DNA from: Fistularia commersonii
Taxonomy: Eukaryota; Chordata; Actinopteri; Syngnathiformes; Fistulariidae
Reading direction: 5' to 3'
DNA length: 64,000 nucleotides
NCBI GenBank assembly: GCA_037954325.1
Contig: JBBMNZ010000026.1
Coordinates: 2,454,501-2,518,500 of the forward strand
The position numbers and the translations under genes are program-made. The notes under the pieces were generated by a model. That model did not search any database. It saw only the letters and a list, made by a program, of their open reading frames with translations, and was not told the DNA's origin. The first letter of the stretch is position 1, and every line of letters starts with the position of its first letter. Positions 33,565 through 44,013 of this stretch are shown here, piece by piece.

Positions 33565-34830
33565 ATGGATTACGCGGCGGGAAGCAGCAGCAACGACAGC
33601 AACGCCACCGGCGGCGGCGGCGGCGGCGGCGTGGCCGTGGTGACAGACTGGGACGCGGCGGACAACGCGACGAGGACGGGCTTCCTCCCGGACCCGGAGC
33701 TGAGCTACCAGATCTTCACCTCGCTGCTCCTGGGGGCCCTGATCCTGTGCTCCATTTTCGGAAACGCCTGCGTCGTGGCCGCCATCGCGCTGGAGAGATC
33801 CCTGCAGAACGTGGCCAACTATCTGATCGGATCCCTGGCCGTGACGGACCTCATGGTATCGGTGCTGGTGCTGCCCATGGCGGCCCTCTACCAGGTCCTG
33901 AACAAGTGGACTCTGGGCCAGGAGATGTGCGATCTGTTCATCTCGCTGGACGTTCTGTGCTGCACCTCGTCCATCCTGCACCTGTGCGCAATCGCCTTGG
34001 ACAGGTACTGGGCCATCACCGACCCCATCGACTATGTAAACAAACGGACGCCGAGGAGAGCTGCGCTCTTGATAAGCGTGACTTGGCTAATCGGTTTCTC
34101 CGTTTCTATCCCACCTATGTTAGGCTGGAGAAGCGCCGAAGACAGAGCAGACCCCGACGCCTGCACCATAAGCCAGGACCCGGGCTACACCATCTACTCC
34201 ACCTTCGGGGCGTTTTACATCCCCCTCGTTCTCATGCTGGTGCTGTACGGGCGGATATTCCGGGCGGCCAGGTTCCGGATCCGCAAAACGGTGAAGAAAA
34301 CCGAGAAGGAGCGCTGCGCGCCCCGGTCCCCCGCCGTGCTCCACAAGAGGAGCAACGGAGACACCGGCGGCGGCGGCTCCCCGAAGCCCGGCTCGCCGTG
34401 CGTCAACGGCGCGGTGCGCCACGGGGGGGAGGAGGGAGAGTCCCTGGAGATCATCGAGGTGATCGGCAGCTCCAAGACTCACCTCCCGCTGCCCAACACC
34501 CCGCTGTCCTCCTCGCAGGGCTTGGAGAACTTCAGCGAGAGGAGCTCCGGAGCGCGGAGGAAGATCGCGCTGGCGCGGGAGCGCAAGACGGTCAAGACGC
34601 TGGGCATCATCATGGGGACCTTCATCTTCTGCTGGTTGCCCTTCTTCATCGTCGCCTTGGTGCTGCCCTTCTGCGCCGAGAGCTGCTTCATGCCCGACTG
34701 GCTGGGCGCCGTCATCAACTGGCTGGGCTACTCCAACTCCCTCCTCAACCCCATCATATACGCCTACTTCAACAAGGACTTCCAAAGCGCGTTCAAGAAG
34801 ATCATCAAATGCGGCCTCCACAGACCCTAG
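33565..34830 (+). CDS. htr1a: 5-hydroxytryptamine receptor 1A
   Basis: A Gi/o-coupled serotonin GPCR of the plasma membrane, acting as somatodendritic autoreceptor and postsynaptic receptor. Intronless, 421 residues, close to the family length. Visible landmarks: N-glycosylation sequons at Asn10, Asn13 and Asn34; amine-binding Asp129 in TM3; DRY at 146-148; predicted disulfide Cys122-Cys200; Ser212-Thr213 in TM5; long third loop (about 240-340) ending ARERKTVKTLGIIMG; TM6 FCWLPFF; NPIIY at 395-399; cytoplasmic tail CGLHRP. The ATG at 33565 is chosen because it gives the family-like MDYAAGSSSNDSNAT start; the open frame extends 25 codons further upstream without family resemblance. Odd: a seven-Gly tract at 16-22 and GGGG in loop 3. 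rnf180 lies head to head upstream, as in other vertebrates. Teleosts have two copies (htr1aa and htr1ab); which one this is cannot be settled here. Confidence 0.98.
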   Translation: MDYAAGSSSNDSNATGGGGGGGVAVVTDWDAADNATRTGFLPDPELSYQIFTSLLLGALILCSIFGNACVVAAIALERSLQNVANYLIGSLAVTDLMVSVLVLPMAALYQVLNKWTLGQEMCDLFISLDVLCCTSSILHLCAIALDRYWAITDPIDYVNKRTPRRAALLISVTWLIGFSVSIPPMLGWRSAEDRADPDACTISQDPGYTIYSTFGAFYIPLVLMLVLYGRIFRAARFRIRKTVKKTEKERCAPRSPAVLHKRSNGDTGGGGSPKPGSPCVNGAVRHGGEEGESLEIIEVIGSSKTHLPLPNTPLSSSQGLENFSERSSGARRKIALARERKTVKTLGIIMGTFIFCWLPFFIVALVLPFCAESCFMPDWLGAVINWLGYSNSLLNPIIYAYFNKDFQSAFKKIIKCGLHRP

Positions 34831-35200
34831 TTGACCCCGTGCACGTGCGTTCCTCCCCCCCCGCCCCCCGAAACGCCAACGGGAACCGCCGGTTGACGGC
34901 GAGGAGCGGAGAAAGGTCGACTTTCTTCAGGGACGGTCCTTTTCTAGCGGTTTGTTTTCCGAGGACGGTGACCGACGCGTGACGGGACGGGACGGGCCTT
35001 CGGTGTACGAGCCGGTGTTTGTTCCGTGTTGTACCTCCAGTATCTACGCCTACGTGCGGCCGTCATCCTTGTATCGCCATGCAAACGCGCCGTGTGCTGA
35101 ATCCATGATGCATTTCACCGTGAGACGGGCGCCGCCGCCGCCGCCGCCGAGGTCACCAGCTTTGTAGCATCCACACAATAAAAGCAACGGAAGCTTGCCT
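34831..35200 (+). other. htr1a: htr1a 3' UTR with poly(A) signal
   Basis: GC-rich sequence after the stop, then AATAAA at 35177-35182, about 350 bases downstream. A CCG-repeat (35132-35149) lies just before it. The UTR end is inferred from the hexamer. Confidence 0.55.
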
Positions 35201-35635
35201 TGAAGATCCAGAGAGTCCATTCTTATTTGTGCTTTTCTTGTAGAACGGTGGTCTGGGGAGATCTTCTCCAAGGTCCAAGGCGCCACTTGGACCACTTTGG
35301 TGTCTGATTGACGTTCCCGGTTTCATGTGTGCGTGTGTGTGTGTGTGTGTGTGTGGGGGGGGGATCATGAAGCAGCTCGGAGGGACAACGGCACGAAAAA
35401 TGAAAAACAGGGTTGGACTTTAGAAGAAGGAGGAGGGCGAAGGCTTCGTGGAGGACCATCGCGCCCGGCGAGGAGACGCCCGAGGCCGGAGGACGACCTT
35501 CTGACTCCGAAGCACCTCCACGAAACGAAGCTCGCGGTCAAACCCGACATTTTAGAAAGCATGAAGCAGCTTGAGGTGAAGCAGACGCACATGTTAGCAC
35601 ATAATAGAATAGAATATTCCTATAATCGTCCCACC

Positions 35636-35893
35636 GCTCAATAAAATAAAGGGAACACTAAAATAACTAATAATGATAAAATAATAATAATAAATAATGA
35701 AATATTCTGAACCCATGGAGGTCTGGATTTGGAATGAAAATGGAAAAACACACCAACGGTGATCTCATGTCCTTAAAACAAGTCCAAATGAATCCGTGTC
35801 GCTTCCTAAGTGGACACTTTGATTTCACACAAGTGGGATTGACTTGGAGTCACATTCTGTTGTTCAAGTGTTCCCTTTATTTTTTGGAGCAGC
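35636..35893 (+). mobile_element. Tc1/mariner-like MITE, internally deleted copy
   Basis: Inverted ends CTCAATAAAATAAAGGGAAC and TCCCTTTATTTTTTGGAGCA with the family core AACCCATGGAGGTCTGGATT. About 100 bases shorter than the 22672-23035 copy, with ATAATA repeats replacing part of the left arm. Confidence 0.85.
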
Positions 35894-36049
35894 AAATATA
35901 TATACATAAATAGGTGGGTAAACAATCTGACTATATAAACATTATAGACTCGCAGAAATTACGATTAGCAACAAAAAAAAACAAAAAAAAAAACAGCAAT
36001 ACTTGCAGCGGTAAACACACAGTACTGACAACCTGGAGTGTCTTAGTGA

Positions 36050-36135
36050 GGGTGAATGAATGAATAAATGAATAAATGAATGAATGAATGAATGAATGAA
36101 TGAATGAGTGAATGAATGAATGAATGAATGAAAGA
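36050..36135. repeat. (GAAT)n tetranucleotide repeat
   Basis: About 20 units of TGAA/TGAG type, about 1.2 kb downstream of htr1a. Confidence 0.93.
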
Positions 36136-36599
36136 GTGTTAAATAGTCAAATAGCATAATTAACAGCGTCATTTTGCACAATTAGATGTTTGCAGTTGGG
36201 CTTGTGTGGTTCACAAGCATTTATTTGGTTGATTTATATCTATTTATTTCATGTCTCCTGGTCAGATAGAAACAAAAAAAACCTTTTGTAATAATAGCCA
36301 TGACTAACAAACCTGTGCTTGATGAACACACGTCAGGCGTGAACACTCGGACGCGGTGTTACTCCACGCCACGCGGTATTTTATCGCTCACGTGCCGTGC
36401 TTTCGTAACATATAAAACCCGGAAATGACTCTCGACATCACACATTTGGATCTGTTCTGGGAACGGTAACGGACGAATTCCCGAGGCCGGCGACGTGCAG
36501 ACATGACGCTTCATCTGCTGATCTGTCCGCCGCCAGAACCCAATCCAACCCCTCCGGGATTTGACCGCCTGCTCTTTGCTCTCAGATCCGCCGAGTACA

Positions 36600-37395
36600 T
36601 CGAGTACGTCTCTCTAATCCGGATGATATGTGAACGGCATGATGTAGGAATGAGAGGGTGAATGTCTCTAAGTGATGTGTGACTGTGAAGGTTGTTTGTT
36701 GTGAATGAAAAAGTGAATGAATTAAAAGGGTGAATAGTTGCATGACTCTAAGTGATTTATGAACGAGTGAATGTTGCATGTCACTACACGACGCATGAAT
36801 GAGAGGGTGAGTGGCTGTTTGTCTCTGCATGACATAACGGCTAACGGCTAACGGCTAACGCTACAAGTAGATTGTTTATATTGCGACTATAATAATAAAC
36901 AGGAATCCGCTGGGTGGATCCACCTTTTCCGTATGGCGTCTGTTTTTTTTACCCATTTTGCTAGCTTGCGGGTTACATTTTTGGCGCTCAAGCCACCGAG
37001 ATGTAACCGGAAGATTCGGATCATTTTTCAAAACAAAGATTGTTCTGACTCAGATAATAAACCAACGGAAATAATCGTACCGGAAATGTTGTATGTTCCT
37101 GCATGATGTGCGGGTGAATGAATGTTCTACGTCCCTCTACGATGTTTAAATGAGACGGTGACGGCTTGTATGTCTCTGAGTGACATGTGAACGGGTGAAT
37201 ATTCTGTCTTTATATATGTGTGAATTATAGAGCGTCTCTACATGACACGTTCATAAAAGAGTGAATGATTTAAGTCTCCATATTGACGTCTAATGAAAGG
37301 GTGAATGGTTGTATATTTCTTAATGATGTGTGAATGAGTGAATGTTTGATGTCGTGAGATGTCACGCAAATTAAAAAGTGAATGATTTATATTTC
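36600..37395 (+). repeat. Diverged SINE-tail array pieces
   Basis: Scattered copies of GAATGAGAGGGTGAATG and GTATGTCTCTATATGAT variants at 36640-36835 and 37085-37390. These are the same degenerate repeat as 19846-21255. The gap at 36836-37080 holds non-repetitive sequence starting with a short CTAACGG triplication. Confidence 0.65.
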
Positions 37396-37399
37396 TAAA

Positions 37400-38100
37400 A
37401 ATTCAAAACTGGGAAGAAGGATGCTGAGGTCGGAGCTCCCGGGCAGGAGAATCCGAGTCACGGAGGAATTCCTGTGATTCAAACTTTGACGGAGCCAAGA
37501 GATGATACCGGAAGGAAGACACCCCCCGAAAACCTCTTGCCGCCTCCGTGCCTCGGGCTTTCCTCCTCCACCTCCTTGCGCTCTGCCGTTCCTTCTAAAA
37601 GCCTTCTGGGCAAAATCGCTCTCGTGTTCGCGGGAGATGTGGATTCATGACGGCCTCTCAGGGATTCGCCGAGAACGTGATGGGAGGCTTCGGGCGGAAC
37701 AGGATACTCGCTTCGACTGAGTCACATCTGAGCAGGACCTTTAAGATAATTACGTCCCGGCCCTCGTGTGGGATTACCAGACAGATGACCAGCTCTGAAC
37801 TGTGCTGTAATCTGACCGGTCTGGTTTGTGGGATCGCATTAATCCCACTCACGGTGGGATTTTGAGTGTTGAGATTCAAAGGTAGGCACGTCGAGCTGAT
37901 GCAGGAGCCTCGCCTCCAACCCAACACCAGAGGAAAATTCCATGATGTGGTGCCAGTCGTAGGGATTACTGTTTTTTATGGATGTCCCGTTGCCCTTTGG
38001 CCCCAAAGTGTGGCGTCAGATTCTGCCCTGAACAGAAAACTGCCCTGTTATTTACAGCCTCCATATATATGAAGGTTAAGTTGGAAAAAAAGAGTTATGG
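37400..38100. other. Repeat-poor block downstream of htr1a
   Basis: Mixed-composition DNA without recognisable repeats or long open frames. It includes CTGTGCTGTAATCTGACCGG and a short inverted pair, ATTAATCCCACTCACGGTGG. No gene seen. It looks like a possible conserved non-coding element, which only cross-species alignment could show. Confidence 0.35.
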
Positions 38101-38239
38101 CGGCGGGATCTCAGCGTAATCTGAGATATAAACTGGTCTCAAAAAGCAAAAAATAAAAATGCCAAATACATATATATATATATATAAGCATATTTATGAC
38201 GCAGCTGTAGTCCATTGTGAATTGATCTGTTGCTCTTCT

Positions 38240-38540
38240 TCGGGTGGCAGCCAATCACCTGCCTGCATCCAACCCACAGCCAATCACCTGCCTGCATCCA
38301 CAGCAGAGCAAATCACCTGCCCCCACCAATCCACAGCCAATCACCTGCCTGCATCCAACCCACAGCTAATCACCTGCTTCCATCTAAACTGTAGCCAATC
38401 ACCTGCCTGCATCCAACCCACAGCCAATCACCTGCCTGCATCCACAGCAGAGCAAATCACCTGCCCCCACCAACCCACAGCCAATCACCTGCCTGCATCC
38501 AAAGCAGAGCCAATCACTAGTCTCCCTCCAACTCTCAGCC
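38240..38540. repeat. Minisatellite with higher-order structure
   Basis: Units of about 26 bases based on AGCCAATCACCTGCCTGCAT followed by CCAACC or CCACAG, about 11 copies. A longer block (two standard units, a CAGCAGAGCAAATCACCTGC unit and a CCCCCACCAA unit) appears twice, from about 38248 and from about 38396. The array happens to be open in one frame; this is not evidence of a gene. Confidence 0.93.
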
Positions 38541-38689
38541 TTGTTAATAAAGAAAGTAATCCAAAAATTGGAATGCTACTGCCAAAAATACAAATATTTA
38601 TACAAATAAGTATTAGTATTAAATAAGTAGTAAATACTTATTTAAAAGTATTTACGGGGGTCCTCCACTTTCTTGGGAATTTCTTTCAT

Positions 38690-39470
38690 AAAGCGCAACA
38701 TAATGCGATTTTCGCCATTAAGTGGGAACTCACATGCAGCACATAAGTAGCTATGTCGCTCACCTACGCTAACGCGGTAGTCAAATCATAAAGGACATAA
38801 AAACACCGCAGTCAAAATAGCAAACAAATAAACAAAGACTTATGCTTGGGAGCCATAATGAGGTTTCCAAAAAAAATGTATGAATGTAGCACATACAAAA
38901 CAGCGTGAAACCGGTGAACGCAAATGAAACCATCTTTCTTGTATGATGTTTTCGTCCGTCCTGCTCGCCAACCAGTTCGGCGTGAAATTCGTATTGTCGC
39001 AAACGCAATGATGGAACCAGACTTTCGGAATACATTTATGGGAGATGGAGAGGTGACGTCTAAAAACCAAGTACTGAATGTAAATGCAAATTTGACTTGA
39101 TTTGTTTCAAAACGTTTTCCAGGGGAACTCACATTCACACACAGGAAGCTCGCCAGAACCGCAGCGCAAGGCCGACAATCCGATTGGTGACTTTCTTATT
39201 GGAGGGACTCTGATCGAAGCACAGACAACCCCGTGCTAGCTAACACCTATCGGGCGAGGATGACGTCTGAGTGTTAAAATCATGAGCGGCGTGCTAAAGA
39301 TGGAAGGAGGAAAAGGTTCGGAGGGGCCGGAGGAGGTTTTCCCGCGGCGTGCTGCGGGCAATCTGATCCGGCTCCGGCCTCGGGGAGCGGCGCCAGGAAA
39401 TGCAGGGAAAATGAAAGTTTGCTGTGTTTTCAGACACGGACATTTTATTGATTTTTTTTCTTACAGTCAG
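38690..39470. other. Intergenic stretch, no gene recognised
   Basis: Mixed sequence with short open frames on both strands. None shows exon borders or known motifs. A GC-richer patch at 39290-39400 precedes the LINE copy. Confidence 0.5.
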
Positions 39471-40510
39471 GGTGCTGCTTTTCAAAGAGTACTACAGATG
39501 CAGTAGTTGCTTTGAGAATGCTAATAGAGAAGTACTGGGAGGCCAGAGGGAGCTGCATTGTGTTTTTGTAGACGTAGAAAAAGGATATGTCAGGGTGCCA
39601 AGAGAGGAAGTGGCAGAGAAGTATGTTCGGCTGGTGCAGGACATGTATGCTCGCTGTGAGACAGTGTTGCGGTGTGCTGTAGGGGTAACAGAGAAGTTCA
39701 AGTTGGAGGTGGGACGCCATCAGGGATCAGCTTTGAGCCCCTTCTTTTTTGCAGTGGTGATGGACAGGCTGACAAGAAACTCCACGGACCATGATGTTTG
39801 CAGATGACATTGTGATCTGTGGTGAGAGCAGGGAACAGGTTGAGGAACATCTAGAGAGGTGGAGGTCTGGAAAGGAGAGTAATGAAAGTTAGTCGCAGCA
39901 AGACAGAGTTTATGTGTGTGAATGAGAGGAACCCGGGAGGAACGGTGAAGCTACAGGGAGTGGAGATCAAGAAGCTGGAGGATTTCAGGTACTTGGGTAG
40001 AAGAGAAGTGGAGAGTGTGGAAAAGAGGCAAAGAGACGGGTTCAAGCAGGTTGGAATGGGTGGAGAAAAGTATCAGGGGTACGAGGCGATAGAAGACTAT
40101 CAGTCAGAAGGAAAGGAAAGGTGGACAAGACAGTGGTGAGATGGTCTACAAACAGCGACAATGACCAAAAGACAGGAGGCAGAGCTGGAGGTTGCAGAGA
40201 TGAAGATGCTGAGGTTCTCTTTGGGAGTGACCGGGATGGAGAGGATCAGGAAGGAGTCCATCATGATAGATGTTTTGGAGAAAAGGTCAGAGATGGTTGG
40301 GTCATGGACAGAGGAGGGAGAGTGAATATATTGGTAGACAGATGCTGGAATTGGAGGTCTAGAGGAAGACCAAGGAGAAGATTGATGGACTTAGTGAGAA
40401 GATATGGAGTTAGTTCCTGTGAGAGAGGAGGATCCAGAGAATAGGGTTAGATGGAGAAGGTGGATTGGCTGTGGAGACCCCTGAAGGGAAAAGAAGGGGA
40501 AGAAGGGTGC
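39470..40510 (+). mobile_element. 5'-truncated LINE copy with broken RT ORF
   Basis: Encodes pieces of a non-LTR reverse transcriptase: EKYVRLVQDMYARCETVLRC, GRHQGSALSPFFFAVVMDRL, then after frame breaks MKVSRSKTEFMCVNERN, KKLEDFRYLG and the RMLELE-type tail region. The catalytic FADD box spans a frame break near 39800. The nearest relative in the window is 49037-50043. Family: non-LTR retrotransposon, probably RTE-like; clade not proven. Confidence 0.9.
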
Positions 40511-40570
40511 TGCTTTTCAAAAGCCGCCATGACATGGATGGATATGGAAATGCACGTGGGCACTCGCCAA

Positions 40571-40571
40571 G

Positions 40572-40603
<32 letters not shown>

Positions 40604-40608
40604 ACACT
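40571..40608. repeat. (AC)n microsatellite
   Basis: AC dinucleotides just after the LINE copy. Confidence 0.9.
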
Positions 40609-40679
40609 ATGGGTGATGGAGGACAGGCGTCACATGTTCAAGGACGGCGGCAAACTGCAAGTAAACAATATCTAATGCT

Positions 40680-41410
40680 TCCCGCCTCTTCACGCTCACA
40701 ACTCGGCAGCCCGACAGACACGAGGCGCCTGGTTCCGGCACCCGTCCCTTTCAAAATCACGCCTTTTTTCAAACTCCACTTCATCTCCAGCCACTTCTGA
40801 CACAACCCTGAGTGTGTGCTGTCTTTTTTGTTTTTTTTTCCTTCCTCTCTCTTCTCCACTTGCTCTTTTCCTCGCCGCTTTCAAAAACTTTGATGGGATT
40901 AGTTTTGCGGATGCACAGAAAGTGCACGAGGTGAAGCTCCGGCGACAAAAACAAAGCGCTAACCGCTCGGCACGGCGCGTAAACAAAAGGCCGATCCGAA
41001 CAAACGGAGCCCGGCGCGGTTCGCCCGGAGGCGGCAAATCCCGCGCTATTGTCGTCTGTTTGTTGTGTGTGTTTTTATTTCAAAGGAATTAAGGATTGCG
41101 TCACTTTCCACACCGGACCGTAGCGGCGCAGGCCGGGAGCGGATCTGAAAGCGAGCTTCCCGAGCGTGGCCTCGCGAAATGTCTGCGAGGGACATAATCT
41201 GTCGGTGTGTGAAGAAAGGGTTTAAACCGGCGCTTTGAGCTGCATCGATCCGGGCCAGTCGCGGGCTCTTGCAAAAAGAAAAAAATAAAACTGCTTAAAA
41301 ATAGTCATGGGGGTTATAGTAAAAACTCTAATTGAAAATACGAGTAAAATAAAACAATGCGGCAGTGGCGCAGCTGTTGGATCCCACCTCCCATGTAAGG
41401 GGTGGCTTTT
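40680..41410. other. Unique-looking intergenic DNA, no gene seen
   Basis: Moderately GC-rich around 40860-41280, without recognisable repeats. An open frame at 40814-41092 has no known motif. No evidence for a gene. Confidence 0.45.
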
Positions 41411-41414
41411 TTTT

Positions 41415-41560
41415 AAATAATAAAATCAAAATATAATAAAATAAAATATAAAATAATAAAATCAAAATATAATAAAATAAAATATAAAATAATAATATAA
41501 TAAAATATAAAAGAAAATGTAATAATTTTATATAATTAAATATCAAAAAATAATGTAATT
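41415..41560. repeat. (AAAAT/AATAT)n low-complexity tract
   Basis: Imperfect AAAATA/ATAATA units. The antisense Tyr/Leu/Ile-rich frame across it is an artefact. Confidence 0.85.
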
Positions 41561-42324
41561 AGATTGTTTATTATTTTAGTTTATTCATTTTTAACATGTT
41601 ATTTTAAATTTGAAGATTATGGCGATTTCGTAACAGCAAAATAAAACACGTTAAAATGTTTTTGTCGCTCTTTTTGCACACGTCTGTAAAAAAATGACAG
41701 CGCGCAGAGAAGACAGCATTTTTGTTTTGCTGCCTGTGGATAATGTAATTTCATTTTTTGCATAAAAACTCAAAAAGGACTTAAATAGACTATGAGTATT
41801 TTGCTTCAAAGTCTTTTTGTTGGAGTTCAAAATGTTTGTTGCATACAGAAATGGAATTTTGTTTTTTTCTGCAGTTGTTCATTGATTTTAAAAAATGATT
41901 AAAAAAAACTTTATACATTGCATAAAGTTGCATGCCGGCCAAATGGACCGCGTTCAGCAAAGTAAGAATTTCATTGTATTGGGAAATAGATTTCCACACC
42001 GTAAATTTCACAATAGATGCTTTGAATCTTTGACTCTTACAAGGCAAAAAAAAAAAACAACGTTATATGCCATGCTAATTAATTTTAAATATCAAAAAAA
42101 AAAAATTCTGCACAAGGTAGCCTGTAAATTGAAGAGAGTGAAAATTGTAATTTAAATATTTCAATGAGTTGGCATTTGATTTAAATTTACAATCATTAAA
42201 TGATCATATAGATATTATTTTGTATGTAAGCATCCATACAAAATGCCCAGGTCTGATTTTGACCCTTCGTTTTCCTTCTGTGAATTTTTTACTGTCTCAA
42301 TATGACATGTGAATGAAGGACTGA

Positions 42325-42510
42325 ATGTTAATAAGAATAAGAATAAGAATAAGAATAAGAATAAGAATAAGAATAAGAATAAGAATAAGAATAAAAGAAC
42401 AACTTTATTTAGGAAATTATTGTGCCAGAGTTACAAGAAAAACATAACAATAATAAATAAAATAAAAGTAAAAGTACATAAATCAATAAACAAAATATAA
42501 AATTGTATAA
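42325..42510. repeat. (AATAAG)n-headed LINE-tail-like repeat
   Basis: About eleven AATAAG units, then AACAACTTTATTTAGGAAAT and TGTGCCAGAGTTACAAGAAA, matching 29935-30040. Confidence 0.85.
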
Positions 42511-42539
42511 AAGTGTATGAAAAAAAAAAAAAAAACCCG

Positions 42540-43295
42540 CCCAATGAATGTTTGGCTCCATTTCCCTTCCAGAAAGGGAAAATAAAAAGCTAGAAGCAAT
42601 GACCTCACATGTTGAGCTGAAAAAGACCAAGACATGAACCTCAGCAGAAACGTGGATGATTTAACAACACCGCCGCTGAATCCGATTACAGTGTGAACGT
42701 ATGAAATCTCAAAAGTTGAAGCTACCGCTCCTGCTTATAATCCCCAGAGGAGAGCCAGACAGGGAATATCTACAAAGTTAGCACAGAGTTAGCGTTACCG
42801 CCAGCGGGCGTCCATTAAAATGAACACATTAACATCGGCCCAAAAGCTTCGTTTAATAGCCACGTCTTGCGTTTGCGGGAATCTGCCGAAAACTGCATGA
42901 GATCCTGTTTCACGGTTTCAAAAATAGATACGCGGTTTTAAAGCACCTCTTACTCGAGTTTGTAACTTTGTTATGGGGCGTATCCCTGTCGAAGTATATG
43001 AAATAATCAGGTGTGTGTAAAGCGCCGTCGTCACATGTCACAAATGTCACATTCACCGACATATCGGACAAAAGTGGACTCTCACAGTGGCAGGATGAAC
43101 TCTGGGTCAAACCGCGAACATCAACGCCCCAGACGCTGTGACCTCTGACCTCCACAATAGTGGTTGTGGATTCAAGCTCTGCACACCTTTTTTCCCCACG
43201 CCGTTTCTGCAACGCCGAGCCGAAAAGGGAAGTCGGCGACGGATGAAGAACAAAACGCCTCGGTTCCTTTTTTCAGGCTTGTCCCCTCCCCCAAC

Positions 43296-43300
<5 letters not shown>
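42540..43300. other. Repeat-poor intergenic stretch, no gene seen
   Basis: Mixed-composition DNA without exon-like structure that I can support, followed by a poly-A tract at 43298-43324. Confidence 0.45.
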
Positions 43301-43326
<26 letters not shown>

Positions 43327-43329
43327 GAT

Positions 43330-43990
43330 AGAAATGAATAAATTTATTACACGCATCACGTTTCCGGTCGGTCTCGGTAGCTGATTTGTCCTTTTGCCGG
43401 GGTGAATCTGAAATTACCGGTTTGATTTATTTTAAAGTCACCCATGTGTGGGAGCAGTCAGAGCCGTCGCTCTTCATCTTCACGGTCAGATCCTCCCCTC
43501 TGCGGTAACAGGTGGCGTAACGCGTTCTGACGAACGGTCGCACAGCAGGTCAGAGAGGAAGTAAAGGTTAATTAAATGCTAACCAAAACTTCTCAATAAT
43601 AGGAATTTGTACATGACCTGGTCACGAAAGCCTTCCGTCAGTCCGCCGCTTCACCACTCCGTCTCAAAAACGGCGACCGTGCGAAAGGTCAGGGTTTTTT
43701 ATGCCCCACCCGAGGGGTGAAATGGCGATTCTTAATTCTGATTAAGTGCAGTGTATTATCGCGGTGCGTCGCGGACCTGCAGCCCATCTATCAAATGCAA
43801 AACTTAATTACACAATCGATTTCACGTATTTGCCACGATTACTTGCCGACTCGAAGGGGCTTTCGATCGAAGTTGCTCACACGGAGGTAAACAACGGCCG
43901 CGCCGAGAACGACGCGCTAAGCAAAACTGTTTCGGCTGTTGCAGCTGTTTAAGACGGTGACCGTGCGAAACAAAAGCTGAATAAAATTAT
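43330..43990. other. Intergenic DNA with unassigned open frame
   Basis: The frame at 43746-43952 is open for 68 codons with no family resemblance. The rest shows no repeats. No gene is supported. Confidence 0.4.
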
Positions 43991-44013
43991 CAGGTGCAGA
44001 ACAGTAACACTCG

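Noticed and set aside
33322..34821. Long antisense frames opposite htr1a
   Set aside because: Shadows of biased codons; compositionally odd, no conserved motif, and the sense frame is a complete known receptor.
33504..34982. A 492-codon open frame overlapping htr1a on the same strand in another frame
   Set aside because: It is Arg/Gly/Pro-rich, has no family resemblance, and arises from the GC-rich codon usage of the true receptor gene.
38240..38626. Open frame across the 26-bp minisatellite as a possible repeat protein
   Set aside because: The frame is open because the unit has no stop in that phase; no splice or start context and no similarity to known proteins.
43746..43952. A 68-codon frame as a small gene
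   Set aside because: No recognisable family, no exon borders and no codon-bias support; such frames are expected by chance.
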